DNA from: Piscinibacter gummiphilus
GTDB lineage: Bacteria > Pseudomonadota > Gammaproteobacteria > Burkholderiales > Burkholderiaceae_C
DNA: 64,000 bases
Direction: 5' to 3'
Assembly (NCBI RefSeq): GCF_032681285.1
Contig: NZ_CP136336.1
Coordinates: 607,001-671,000, forward strand
In this document: positions 1 to 8,188 of the stretch, piece by piece
Layout: each line of letters starts with the position of its first letter
Position numbering within the stretch: position 1 is the first letter of the stretch
Program-made: the position numbers and the translations under genes
Notes under the pieces: model-generated
Told to the model about the DNA's origin: nothing
What the model saw: the letters and a program-made list of their open reading frames with translations, nothing else
Database searches by the model: none

Positions 1-450
1 GGGCCGGTGGAGGTCGACCTCGCCGACATCCCGCCCGGTGGCATGAAAACGGTCGAATGGCGTGGCAAGCCCGTGTGGGTGGTGCGGCGCACGCCGCAGA
101 TGATCGCGGCGCTGCAGGGCCACGATGCCGAGCTGGCCGACCCCGCATCGCTGCGCGACCAGCAGCCCAAGCTCGCGCGTAACCCGGTGCGTGCCGTGAG
201 GCCCGAGGTCTTCGTGGCGGTGGGCATCTGCACGCACCTGGGCTGTTCGCCCACGGCGGTGCCGCAGGGGTCGGCCAACCCCAGTCTGCCCGCCGACTGG
301 CCGGGCGGCTTCTTCTGCCCTTGCCACGGCTCGACCTTCGACGGTGCCGGCAGAGTGTTCAAGAACAAGCCGGCGCCCACGAACCTCGAGATTCCGCCGT
401 ATCGCTTTGCCAGCGACACGCGGCTGGTGATCGGCGACGAGACGGCGTAA
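1..450 (+). CDS. petA: Rieske iron-sulfur subunit of cytochrome bc1 (3' part)
   Basis: This is the C-terminal part of the ubiquinol-cytochrome c reductase Rieske protein. The gene enters from the left edge already in frame, so the N-terminal membrane anchor and start are missing. The 2Fe-2S ligand boxes are both visible, CTHLGC followed by CPCHGS, and the spacing between them is normal for the bc1 family. In the family this subunit moves electrons from ubiquinol to cytochrome c1 on the periplasmic face. The cytochrome b and c1 genes usually follow petA, but here the gene is followed at once by a convergent gene, so any pet partners must lie elsewhere or upstream. The family call is firm; the start is unknown. 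Confidence 0.93.
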   Translation, partial: GPVEVDLADIPPGGMKTVEWRGKPVWVVRRTPQMIAALQGHDAELADPASLRDQQPKLARNPVRAVRPEVFVAVGICTHLGCSPTAVPQGSANPSLPADWPGGFFCPCHGSTFDGAGRVFKNKPAPTNLEIPPYRFASDTRLVIGDETA

Positions 451-452
451 AC

Positions 453-464
453 GGCGTTAACGCC
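453..464. terminator. Short palindrome between convergent stops
   Basis: GGCGTTAACGCC is a perfect 12-bp palindrome followed by TTTAA. It lies in the 25-bp gap between the stop codons of petA and the convergent dehalogenase gene. It could act as a weak bidirectional terminator; the stem is only four to six base pairs. Confidence 0.3.
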
Positions 465-475
465 TTTAACGCGCC

Positions 476-1159
476 TCAACGCTGCACCCAGCCCCCGCAC
501 ACGGGGAACACCTGCCCCACGAAGCAGTTGGCCGCGTCGCTACACAGGTAGGCCGCGAACTCGGCGTCTTCGCGCGCGCTGACCAGCCGGCCGAGCGGCA
601 CCTCGCGTTTCAGGCGCTCCTGAAAGCGCGGGTCGGCCTGCACCTCGGGCGGAAAGTAAGTCGGGTTCTCGACGAAGTTCTGTGCGATCGCGTTGACCTG
701 CACGTTGTGCGGGGCCACTTCCACACCCACCGCTTGCACGTAGGCGAGCTGCGCGCCGCGCGCAGCGCTGTAGGTCGACGTGCGCTTCATGCCACGCAGG
801 GCAGATGAACTGCCCATCACGAGCACCTTGCCGGCCCGCCGCGCGATCATCTGCGGCAGCACCGCGCGCACCAGGCGCGGCAGCGGGTCGACGAGCGCGG
901 CGAAGGTGTCGCGCCATTCGTTGTCGGCCACGTCCTTGGCCGCGGTGCTGGGGGCGGGGTGGGCGAGGTTGACGAGCAGCACGTCGAGCTCGCCGGCTGC
1001 GGCCACGACGGCGGCCGGCGCCTGCGGGGCGCGCAGCGGGTCGACGCTTTCGATCACCGTGGCGCCGTGCGCCCGAAACACGTCGCACAGCGTCGGCCCC
1101 ATGAACCCATCGGCGTGGGTCACGAGGATGCGCTTGCCGCCGAGCAGTGGCCCGCTCAT
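476..1159 (-). CDS. Halohydrin dehalogenase-like SDR-fold protein
   Basis: A 227-residue protein with the short-chain dehydrogenase fold. The nucleotide-binding motif TGxxxGxG is absent; in its place is T14-HADG-F19-M-G21, which fits the T-x4-F/Y-x-G signature of halohydrin dehalogenases. The catalytic residues read S117, Y130 and R134 (S-x12-Y-x3-R), with Arg replacing the Lys of ordinary SDRs, again as in HheA/HheC. The segments VTHADGFMGP, NPTYFPP and VPLGRL also resemble HheA as I remember it. Known family members eliminate halide from vicinal halohydrins to give epoxides without NAD(P). The start ATG overlaps the stop of the upstream transporter (ATGA), so the two are probably co-translated. 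The substrate is unknown. A non-catalytic SDR is the alternative, but the motif set makes it less likely. Confidence 0.8.
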   Translation of the reverse strand: MSGPLLGGKRILVTHADGFMGPTLCDVFRAHGATVIESVDPLRAPQAPAAVVAAAGELDVLLVNLAHPAPSTAAKDVADNEWRDTFAALVDPLPRLVRAVLPQMIARRAGKVLVMGSSSALRGMKRTSTYSAARGAQLAYVQAVGVEVAPHNVQVNAIAQNFVENPTYFPPEVQADPRFQERLKREVPLGRLVSAREDAEFAAYLCSDAANCFVGQVFPVCGGWVQR

Positions 1160-2457
1160 GAGGCCTCGCGCGCGGCGGCTGCGCCGCGTTCCACGTTGAC
1201 GGGCAGCAGCAGCAAGAGCCCGCCGATGAAGAAGAGCGCGGTCGACAGGATGGCCAGCCGGTGGTTGCCGGCGGTGGCCACCGTCACCAGGCCGTAGGTC
1301 ACCGGCCCGAGGATGGCCGCCAGGCGCACGGCGAAGGTCCACAGCCCGTAGAACTCGGCGCGCTGCGCCTCGGGGGCGAAGAGCCCGGCGATGGCACGGC
1401 CGGCCGACTGGCTGGAGCCCATGCACAGGCCCGCGATCACCGCGGCCACCCAGAACGGGCCGGGTGTCGTGGCCACGATGGCAAGCACCGTCATCACGAC
1501 CCAGCCCACCAGCGTGACGGCGAGTGCGCGCTTGTGGCCGATGCGGTCTTGCCAGTAGCCGAAACCGAAGGCGCCGAGTGCGGCGGCGATGTTGACGAGG
1601 AAGACCAGCATCATGGTTTGCGCCTGCTTGAAGCCGAGCACCTGCTCGGCGTACACCGCGGCGAGTGCGATCACCACTGCGATGCCGGCCTGGTAGCACA
1701 CGGCGCAGACGAGCAGCCAGGAGAAATCGCGGTACAGGCGGGCGCGCCGGATGGTGGCGGCCAGGCGCTGCAGCGAGGCGGTGATGCCCGCCGTGTGCGC
1801 CACCTGTGGCTGCGGCACCGCCCGCTCGCGCAGCAGTGCGAAGGTGGCCAGAGACGCCACGCCGTAGACGCCGGAGGTGATGAGCATCGTGACCGGCACG
1901 AACGAGGTGGCCGGCTCGCCGCGTGCCTGTGCCGCGAGCACATAGGCGAGGCTCAGGCCCAGCGACAACATGCCGCCGAAGTAGCCGAAGCTCCAGCCCC
2001 AGCCCGACACCCGGCCCATCGCCTCGCGGCGCGCGAGTTCGGGCAGGAAGGCCGCGGTGAGCGCTTCGCCGAACGAGAAGAAGGTGTTCGACAGCACCAC
2101 CGCCGCCACCGCCCAGGCCACGTCGCCGCGGTCGGAGAACGCGAGCATCGCGGTCGAGGCCACGCACAGCACGGTGGTGACGGCCAGCAGCTTCTTCTTG
2201 TTGGCCCGCAGGTCGGCGTAGGCACCGAGCGCCGGCATCACCAGCATCACGATCACGCTGGAGGCGGCGAGTGCCAGCGTCCAGGCGAGCGTGCCCCAGG
2301 GCGCACCATTGGCCACCACGCCGACGAAGTAGGCGTTGAAGACGGCCGTCAGCACGACGGTCGTGTAGCCCGAGTTGGCGAAGTCGTACATCGCCCAGCC
2401 GAAGACCTCGCGCTTGCGCACGCCGTCGTTGAGGGCATCTTGGGGAAAGAAGGCCAT
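1156..2457 (-). CDS. MFS transporter, UMF1 / Atg22-like family
   Basis: A 433-residue inner-membrane protein with about twelve hydrophobic segments. The N-terminal WAMYDFANSGYTTVV segment is typical of the UMF1 family of major facilitator transporters. Substrates in this family are poorly known; some members may export amino acids or metabolites. The start is placed at the ATG at 2457 because GGAG lies five bases upstream; an in-frame extension to 2505 has no support. The stop overlaps the start of the dehalogenase-like gene by four bases, suggesting one transcript and a shared role, for example moving the substrate or product. That link is inference. Confidence 0.85.
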   Translation of the reverse strand: MAFFPQDALNDGVRKREVFGWAMYDFANSGYTTVVLTAVFNAYFVGVVANGAPWGTLAWTLALAASSVIVMLVMPALGAYADLRANKKKLLAVTTVLCVASTAMLAFSDRGDVAWAVAAVVLSNTFFSFGEALTAAFLPELARREAMGRVSGWGWSFGYFGGMLSLGLSLAYVLAAQARGEPATSFVPVTMLITSGVYGVASLATFALLRERAVPQPQVAHTAGITASLQRLAATIRRARLYRDFSWLLVCAVCYQAGIAVVIALAAVYAEQVLGFKQAQTMMLVFLVNIAAALGAFGFGYWQDRIGHKRALAVTLVGWVVMTVLAIVATTPGPFWVAAVIAGLCMGSSQSAGRAIAGLFAPEAQRAEFYGLWTFAVRLAAILGPVTYGLVTVATAGNHRLAILSTALFFIGGLLLLLPVNVERGAAAAREAS

Positions 2458-2459
2458 GG

Positions 2460-2480
2460 GGGCTCCAGTGGTGGGAGCCC
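2460..2480 (-). promoter_or_regulatory. Hairpin covering the ribosome binding site of the UMF1 transporter
   Basis: On the minus strand GGGCTCC, a 7-base loop and GGAGCCC form a perfect 7-bp stem. The 3' arm contains GGAG, the only Shine-Dalgarno sequence for the ATG at 2457, so folding would hide the ribosome binding site. Whether it regulates translation is inference. Confidence 0.4.
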
Positions 2481-2590
2481 GAGTGTGCCGGGGGATGCGT
2501 GACAACGCATCGGGTGCGATGCGGCCCGGCGGCCGCGTGTGGCGAGGCCGCGTCAGGCGTGGCCGTGGCGCCTCGGTTCGGCGCGTGACT

Positions 2591-2821
2591 TCAGCGTGTG
2601 ACGTCGAACGGCTTGCCGGTGCGTGGCTTGCGGCGGCGCTCCACGAAGCGGGGCTCGGGCACGGTGTTCATGGCCTGCATCAGGTCGGCCGCCACATCGG
2701 CGCCGCTGGTGAACTGCACCGTGCCGCGCCGCGGGGCTGCGGCGGGCGTGGCAGGCGTGGCGGGGCGGGGGCCGGAGGCGGAAGCCTCGAACAGCTCGCG
2801 GGGCAGGAAGAGGTCGCTCAT
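2591..2821 (-). CDS. Small hypothetical protein
   Basis: A 76-residue reading frame starting MSDLFLPRELFEASASG, with an Ala/Pro-rich middle and a basic C-terminus (RRRKPRTGKPFDV). There is no signal peptide, membrane segment or recognised domain. The start at 2821 is the ATG most like a native start; upstream in-frame codons to 2872 are possible. I do not recognise the family. It lies alone between the transporter and a small membrane protein, all on the minus strand. It could be a spurious GC-rich frame, so confidence is moderate. Confidence 0.45.
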   Translation of the reverse strand: MSDLFLPRELFEASASGPRPATPATPAAAPRRGTVQFTSGADVAADLMQAMNTVPEPRFVERRRKPRTGKPFDVTR

Positions 2822-2917
2822 GGGGCAACTCGCTGGCGATGGTGTGTCGCCACTGTCGCAGGCCGCTGTCAACCGGGTGTTTCAGCGCCGGGGCCGCTGT
2901 GTTTCATTGGTTGCGCG

Positions 2918-3325
2918 TCAGCGTGTTGGCCGGCGCAGGGCGAGGTGGCCACCCGCCAGTGCGGCGGGCACGCTCACCAGGAAGGCCAGGGCCTCGAACC
3001 AGAACGGCGCTTCGCCACCCATCACGAGCCCGAGCACCAAGCCCACCAGGCCGACCGCCAGCGCGTTGAAGTAGGGGTGGCTGCGCGCCACCCGTGCCGC
3101 GACGAATCCGCCGAAGACGGTGGTGGCTGTGCCGTAGAGCAGCGAGGCGAACATGAAGCCGTCGGTCGCGGTGACGGCCTCGATGGCGGCTTGCGTCTCT
3201 TCCGGCGTCATCTGCGCAGTGACCTGCACGCCGAAGCCGGCCACGAGCGCCACGCCGCCCACCACGTCGAGGGCAAGCGAGAGCAGCATGGCGATGATGA
3301 TCGCCTTGGGGTCGAAACGGTTCAT
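2918..3325 (-). CDS. Hypothetical four-helix membrane protein
   Basis: A 135-residue protein with about four hydrophobic helices (roughly residues 8-30, 55-78, 85-105 and 108-128) and a short charged loop around residues 40-50. There is no recognised motif; it looks like a small conserved inner-membrane protein. It follows the acyl-CoA synthetase gene on the same strand after about 30 bp, so it may be the last gene of that operon. The function cannot be read from the sequence. Confidence 0.65.
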   Translation of the reverse strand: MNRFDPKAIIIAMLLSLALDVVGGVALVAGFGVQVTAQMTPEETQAAIEAVTATDGFMFASLLYGTATTVFGGFVAARVARSHPYFNALAVGLVGLVLGLVMGGEAPFWFEALAFLVSVPAALAGGHLALRRPTR

Positions 3326-3355
3326 GGGGGCCGGAGCATAGCCGGCCCGGCTTGG

Positions 3356-5038
3356 TCAGGTGGCCGTCTTGGCGTTCTCGCGTTCCTGCAGCTCGCGCCA
3401 CTGCACCTTGCCCGTGCCCGATTTGGGCAGCGCATCGACGAATTCCACGATGCGCGGGCTCTTGTAGGCAGCCATGTTGTCGTGGCCCCACTTGACGATC
3501 TCGTCTTCGGTGACCTGGCCCTTGAAGCCGGGCTTGAGCACGATGAAGGCCTTGACCGTCTCGCCGCGCTTCGCGTCTTTCGCCGCGATAATGCAGGCCT
3601 CTTGAATGGCGGGGTGCTGGTACAGCAGCGCTTCCACCTCGGCCGGCCAGACCTTGAAGCCGCTCGCGTTGATCATGCGCTTCAGGCGGTCGACGAAGAA
3701 GAAGTAGCCCTCCTCGTCGGTCTGGCCCAGGTCGCCGGTGCGCAGGAAACGCTTGCCGTCGAGCTCGATGAACGAATCGCGGGTGGCGTCGGGGTTCTTC
3801 CAGTAGCCGAGCATGACCTGCGGGCCGCTGACGATGATCTCGCCCGTCTCGCCAGGGGGCAGTTCCTGGAAGGTGGTGGGGTCGACCACACGCGCGTCGA
3901 CGTCGAAAGCGGGGATGCCCAGGCACTGCTTCTTCGATCGGTCGGGCGGGTTCATGTGGGTCGCCGCCAGCGTTTCCGACATGCCGTAGCCCTCGCCGTA
4001 TTTGAGGCCGAGCTTGTTCTCCAGGATGTCGGCCACCGCCTTGGGCATGGCGGCACCGCCGCCGCCGATCTTGCGCAGGCTGCTCAAGTCGTAGCTGTCG
4101 AGCTTGGGGTTGGAGACGAAGTCGACCACCATCGCGGTGATGAGGCCAAGGCCTGTGACGCGGTAGCGCTGAATGCACTCGGCCGCGGCGTCGCGGTCCC
4201 AGCGCGGCAGCAGCACGACGGTGGAGCCGCCGTAGATCACCGCGTTCATGTTGCCCTGCATGCCAGTCACGTGGAAAAGCGGCAGCACCGCCATCGACAC
4301 CGTGCCCTGGTTGGTCTGGCCCCACACGCCACCCGACACGGTGTTGTACATCGCGGTGCGGTGCGTGTGCATGCAGCCCTTGGGGTGACCGGTGGTGCCC
4401 GAGGTGTAGGGCATCACGCACAGGTCATCGGGGCCGGTCGTGAGCGGGCCGGGCTTCAAACCCTTGGCCAAGGCATCGACCCACAGCGTCACGCCCTTGT
4501 CGGCGATGGGCACACGCGGTGCGGCCACGAAGTCCGGTAGGGCGAGCGTTGTCTTCTCGCGCAGGTAGTCGCTGTAGGTGCCGACGATCACGTGCTCCAG
4601 CGTGTGCTCGTCGCCGCCCGGTTGCAGCAGCGGCTTGAGGCGCGGGTAGAGCTCCTGCGTGGTGATCGCCACCTTGGCGTCGGCATCGCTCACGTAGTGC
4701 TTGAGCTCACCCGTGAGGTTCATCGGGTTGACCGGCACCACCACCGCGTTGGCACGGAGGATGGCGTAGTAGCCGATCATGAACTGCGGGCTGTTCTGCG
4801 TGTAGAGCAGCACGCGGTCTCCCTTCTTCACGCCGCACACCTGCTCGAGATACGCCGCGAGCGTTTCCGTTTCCTGCTTGAACTGCGAGAAGGTGAAGGG
4901 CGTGTCGTAGAAGATGAAGAAAGGCTTCTTCGGAAAGCGCGCCGCCGAGACCTCCACGTTGAAGTAGAGGTTGGTCTCGGGCACGTAGAGATGGCGAGGC
5001 GCGTGCTCGGGCCAGAAAGCGAAATGACGGTCGGACAT
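3356..5038 (-). CDS. Long-chain acyl-CoA synthetase (AMP-forming)
   Basis: A 560-residue ANL-superfamily enzyme. The phosphate-binding loop is YTSGTTGHPKG near residue 212; the A5-type motif GYGMSETLA and the A8 hinge region (TGDLGQTDEEGYFFFVDR) follow in order, and KSGTGKVQWREL near the C-terminus carries the catalytic lysine. The family activates fatty acids to acyl-AMP and then acyl-CoA for beta-oxidation. The gene lies 29 bp behind an acyl-CoA dehydrogenase gene on the same strand, so activation and first oxidation step are probably co-expressed. Chain length preference cannot be told, and this is one of several FadD-like paralogues expected in such genomes. Confidence 0.9.
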   Translation of the reverse strand: MSDRHFAFWPEHAPRHLYVPETNLYFNVEVSAARFPKKPFFIFYDTPFTFSQFKQETETLAAYLEQVCGVKKGDRVLLYTQNSPQFMIGYYAILRANAVVVPVNPMNLTGELKHYVSDADAKVAITTQELYPRLKPLLQPGGDEHTLEHVIVGTYSDYLREKTTLALPDFVAAPRVPIADKGVTLWVDALAKGLKPGPLTTGPDDLCVMPYTSGTTGHPKGCMHTHRTAMYNTVSGGVWGQTNQGTVSMAVLPLFHVTGMQGNMNAVIYGGSTVVLLPRWDRDAAAECIQRYRVTGLGLITAMVVDFVSNPKLDSYDLSSLRKIGGGGAAMPKAVADILENKLGLKYGEGYGMSETLAATHMNPPDRSKKQCLGIPAFDVDARVVDPTTFQELPPGETGEIIVSGPQVMLGYWKNPDATRDSFIELDGKRFLRTGDLGQTDEEGYFFFVDRLKRMINASGFKVWPAEVEALLYQHPAIQEACIIAAKDAKRGETVKAFIVLKPGFKGQVTEDEIVKWGHDNMAAYKSPRIVEFVDALPKSGTGKVQWRELQERENAKTAT

Positions 5039-5067
5039 GGTGCAGCGCCTCGGGTTCGGCTAGGTGG

Positions 5068-6309
5068 TCAGGCTTTTACTTTGGGTGCCATGTACTTGGC
5101 AAGTTCCGACTTGCCGATGGCGTTGAGGTGCACCTCGTCGGGCCCGTCGGCGAAGCGGATGGTGCGTGCGCTGGTGTAGGCCGCGGCGAGCGGCGTGTCT
5201 TGCGAGACCCCGGCGCCACCATGGATCTGGATCGCCCAGTCGATCACCTGGCAGGCCATCTGCGGCGCGACGACCTTGATCATCGCGATCTCGTTCTTCG
5301 CGCCCTTGTTGCCCTTGGTGTCCATCGCGAAGGCGGCGTTCATCGTGAGCAGGCGGGCCTGGTCGATGAGGATGCGCGAGTGGGCAATGCGCTCGCGCCA
5401 CACGCCCTGGTCCGACAGCAGCTTGCCGAAGGGCTTGCGCACCAGCGCGCGCTTGCACATGAGTTCGAGCGCGCGCTCGGCGCCGCCGATCAGGCGCATG
5501 CAGTGGTGGATGCGGCCCGGGCCGAGGCGGCCCTGCGCGATCTCGAAGCCGCGGCCTTCGCCGAGCAGCAAATGGTCGGCCGGCACACGCACGTTGGTGA
5601 AGCTGATCTCGGCGTGGCCGTGCGGCGCGTGGTCGTAGCCGTACACCGACAGCCATCGCTCGACCTTCACGCCCGGCGTGTCCATCGGCACGATGATCAT
5701 CGACTGCTGCTTGTGCGGGCTCGGGTCGTCGACCGTGCCGGTCTTGCCCATGAAGATCAGCACCTTGCAGCGCGGATCGGGCGCGCCGGAGGTCCACCAC
5801 TTGCGGCCGTTGATGACGTAGTGGTCACCGTCGCGCACGATGCGCGACTGGATCTGCGTGGCGTCACTCGACGGCACGTCGGGCTCGGTCATCGCGAAGC
5901 CCGAGCGGATCTCGCCGGCCAACAGCGGCTTGAGCCACTTTTCCTTGTGCTCGGGCGTGCCGTAGCGCTCGAGCAGCTCCATGTTGCCGGTGTCGGGTGC
6001 GGAGCAGTTCATCGCTTCGCTGGTGAGCGGATAGCGGCCCATGATCTCGCACAGGGGCGCGTACTCGAGGTTCGTGAGGCCTGCGCCGTGCTGTGACGCG
6101 GGCAGGAACATGTTCCACAGGCCCGCCGCACGGGCCTTGGCCTTCAGCCCATCCATCACCTCGTGCGTCGGGTTCCACTGGTTGCCCTTGGCACGGTTGG
6201 CTTCCATTTCCTTGCGGAAGAGCGGCTCGGCCGGAACGACGTTCTCGGTCACGAATTTCATGAGCCGCTCTTGCCATTCGAGCATCTTCGGGGTGGGGGC
6301 GAAGTTCAT
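5068..6309 (-). CDS. Acyl-CoA dehydrogenase (ACAD11-like)
   Basis: A 413-residue FAD enzyme. The flavin/substrate motifs [16 protein letters not shown] (near residue 138) and [14 protein letters not shown] (near residue 360) are intact, and the length suits the acyl-CoA dehydrogenase family, close to the ACAD10/11-type group. It would catalyse the alpha,beta-dehydrogenation of acyl-CoA, passing electrons to ETF. The start ATG has a good AAAGGAG site eight bases upstream. It heads the pair with the acyl-CoA synthetase gene. The exact substrate is not readable. Confidence 0.9.
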   Translation of the reverse strand: MNFAPTPKMLEWQERLMKFVTENVVPAEPLFRKEMEANRAKGNQWNPTHEVMDGLKAKARAAGLWNMFLPASQHGAGLTNLEYAPLCEIMGRYPLTSEAMNCSAPDTGNMELLERYGTPEHKEKWLKPLLAGEIRSGFAMTEPDVPSSDATQIQSRIVRDGDHYVINGRKWWTSGAPDPRCKVLIFMGKTGTVDDPSPHKQQSMIIVPMDTPGVKVERWLSVYGYDHAPHGHAEISFTNVRVPADHLLLGEGRGFEIAQGRLGPGRIHHCMRLIGGAERALELMCKRALVRKPFGKLLSDQGVWRERIAHSRILIDQARLLTMNAAFAMDTKGNKGAKNEIAMIKVVAPQMACQVIDWAIQIHGGAGVSQDTPLAAAYTSARTIRFADGPDEVHLNAIGKSELAKYMAPKVKA

Positions 6310-6341
6310 CCAGGGTCTCCTTTTGTCGTCGGTATGACCCT

Positions 6342-6370
6342 AGCCTACGAACATACTTGTTTTTCTGCAA
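6342..6370 (-). promoter_or_regulatory. Candidate sigma-70 promoter of the acyl-CoA dehydrogenase operon
   Basis: On the minus strand TTGCAG (6365-6370) and TAGGCT (6342-6347) are 17 bases apart, about 35 bases before the ATG at 6309. The match is moderate, but the place is right and the surrounding DNA is AT-richer than average. Confidence 0.4.
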
Positions 6371-6436
6371 GCCAGGGTTCTCACCTGGGAACTACGCCAT
6401 ACCGGGACGGAGATCTTTCCCGTTCTGCCCCTCGGA

Positions 6437-7210
6437 TCAACGGCCGAGAACCACCCCGCCGTCGACCACCAGCGTGTGCCCCAGCACGTAGTCACCCGCA
6501 CGCGAGGCCAGGAAGATCGCGGCGCCCGCCATGTCTTCATCGCTGCCGATGCGCTTGGCCGGAATGCGGGCGGCCACCGCCTCTTCATGGTCGCGTGCCG
6601 CGCGGTTCATCTCGGATGCGAACGCGCCCGGAGCGATGGCGGTGGTGACGATGTGGTGCTGGATCAGGTGCGTGGCCATGCGCTTGGTCAGGTGGATCAG
6701 ACCGGCCTTGCTCGCGGCATACGAATATGTCTCCAGCGGGTTCACGGCGATGCCGTCGATCGAGGCCACGTTGATCACCTTCGAGGGCTTCTCGGCCGTC
6801 GCGCCCTTGGCGAGCAGTGGCTTCAGGGCCTGCGTGAGGAAGAAGGGCGACTTCATGTTGAGGTTGACGACCTTGTCCCAGCCGCTTTCCGGGAACTCGT
6901 CGAAATCGGCGCCCCACGCCGCACCCGCGTTGTTGACGAGGATGTCGAGCTGGCTTTCGTGCTGGCTGTAGGCGGCGACCAGGCCCTGGATGCCGGCCAT
7001 GCCCGACACGTCGGCTGGCAGCGAGACGCAGGTGCCGAGCGCCGAGAGGTCCTTCGCAGTGGCGTCGCAGGCCTCGGCCTTGCGCGCCGAGATGTAGACC
7101 TTCGCGCCTTGCGACAGGAAGCCTTCCGCGATCATGCGGCCGATGCCGCGCGAGCCGCCGGTGATGAGGGCGGTGCGGCCCTTCAGCGAGAAGAGTTGGG
7201 TGGTGTTCAT
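6437..7210 (-). CDS. SDR-family oxidoreductase, RhlG/FabG-like
   Basis: A 257-residue classical short-chain dehydrogenase. The cofactor motif TGGSRGIG is near residue 17, NNAG near residue 92, and the catalytic Y-x3-K in YSYAASKAG near residue 165, so unlike the dehalogenase at 476-1159 it should be a working NAD(P)H oxidoreductase. The N-terminal SLKGRTALITGGSRGIGR and overall sequence resemble RhlG-type 3-ketoacyl reductases. It is upstream of the acyl-CoA dehydrogenase and synthetase genes on the same strand with a 127-bp gap that holds a promoter, so it may be a separate unit of the same fatty acid locus. Confidence 0.82.
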   Translation of the reverse strand: MNTTQLFSLKGRTALITGGSRGIGRMIAEGFLSQGAKVYISARKAEACDATAKDLSALGTCVSLPADVSGMAGIQGLVAAYSQHESQLDILVNNAGAAWGADFDEFPESGWDKVVNLNMKSPFFLTQALKPLLAKGATAEKPSKVINVASIDGIAVNPLETYSYAASKAGLIHLTKRMATHLIQHHIVTTAIAPGAFASEMNRAARDHEEAVAARIPAKRIGSDEDMAGAAIFLASRAGDYVLGHTLVVDGGVVLGR

Positions 7211-7287
7211 GCGCGCGGTCTCCTGGGCTGTGGGATGGAAGCCGGCAAGACTAGCCAGTCCCGCGCGCAAGGTCAGTCGCTTCGGTG

Positions 7288-8187
7288 TCAACCCTCGCCG
7301 GTGAATTGCGGTGCGGGCTCGGGTGGCGACCAGCGCAGCGGGAGTGCGTGCGCGCGCCACCAGCCGTTTTGCACGGTGATGCGGATCGCGCGCAACTCGC
7401 CTTCCCACAGCAGGTGTGCGTCTCCCGTGAGCTGCAGCAGATGGCCCGCGTGGTAGTCGACGAAGAGCAGGCCGGCGCGTGGGTTCACCACGAGGTTGCC
7501 GAGCGTGTTGAAGAAGCGGTTGCCGGGGTAGTCGGGGATCGTGAGCACGGTGCGGCCTTCGTGCGTGCCGACGTGCACGAAGCCGGGCGGGCCGCCGCGG
7601 TGCGAAACGTCCACGCCCTCGGCACCGGCATGTGCACGCGGCGTGTGCGAGGCCGTGGCGATGAAGAGCGTGTCGGCGTGGCGCACGAGTTCGAGCGCGG
7701 TGTCGCCGAGCAGCGGGCCCTCCGCGCGCGGCGCGGCCGGGGTGCGGTGCACCGTGTACGGGGTGCGCGCCTGGATGTATTTCGGGCAGTTGCCGAAGCT
7801 CTGGTCGACCTCGATGGTGAAGCCGTCGGCGTCGAGCGCGACCACGCTGCCGTTCATGCGGTTGCGGCGACGTGTGTGCGGCTCCAGGCCGAGGAGCCCG
7901 ATGGGTGTGTCGAGCGCAGGCTGCCACGGGTCGTCGGGAGACGGGCGCGCCGCGATGTGCAGGTGGCGCTCGTCCGGTGCGCGGATGAAGCCCGGCGCGC
8001 CATGCAGCATCGAGGCCCAGGGCCGCCCGTGGGCATCGAGGCTGCCCACCAGCAGCGTGGGCAGCTTGCCGAAGAGCTCGCGGTGCTGCTCGGGCATCCA
8101 GGTGCGCACCACCTGCTCCATCACCTCGCCCATGCGCTCGTCGACGCCCAGGCGGCGCTGCACCGTGGTTTCGCCTGCGTGGCGCAT
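7288..8187 (-). CDS. Pyridoxamine 5'-phosphate oxidase-like flavin-binding protein
   Basis: A 299-residue protein of the PNPOx-like split-barrel superfamily (COG3576 type). The conserved pattern LLVGSLDAHGRPWASMLHG near residue 44 and PGNRFFNTLGNLVVNPRAGLLFVDY near residue 225 suggest two flavin-binding half barrels. Family members bind FMN or F420-like cofactors, but reactions are mostly unknown. The start ATG at 8187 lies one base after the stop of the upstream GST gene, so the two are a tight operon. A detoxification or redox role fits the GST neighbour, but that is inference. Confidence 0.75.
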   Translation of the reverse strand: MRHAGETTVQRRLGVDERMGEVMEQVVRTWMPEQHRELFGKLPTLLVGSLDAHGRPWASMLHGAPGFIRAPDERHLHIAARPSPDDPWQPALDTPIGLLGLEPHTRRRNRMNGSVVALDADGFTIEVDQSFGNCPKYIQARTPYTVHRTPAAPRAEGPLLGDTALELVRHADTLFIATASHTPRAHAGAEGVDVSHRGGPPGFVHVGTHEGRTVLTIPDYPGNRFFNTLGNLVVNPRAGLLFVDYHAGHLLQLTGDAHLLWEGELRAIRITVQNGWWRAHALPLRWSPPEPAPQFTGEG

Positions 8188-8188
8188 C

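Noticed and set aside
476-2167. A 563-codon frame joining the dehalogenase to an upstream Arg-rich stretch
   Set aside because: The first 336 residues are out-of-frame translation of the UMF1 transporter; the dehalogenase starts at 1159.
2375-4540. A 721-codon plus-strand frame opposite the acyl-CoA synthetase
   Set aside because: It is an antisense shadow with His/Val/Gly-rich composition and no domain; the minus-strand synthetase has all its motifs.
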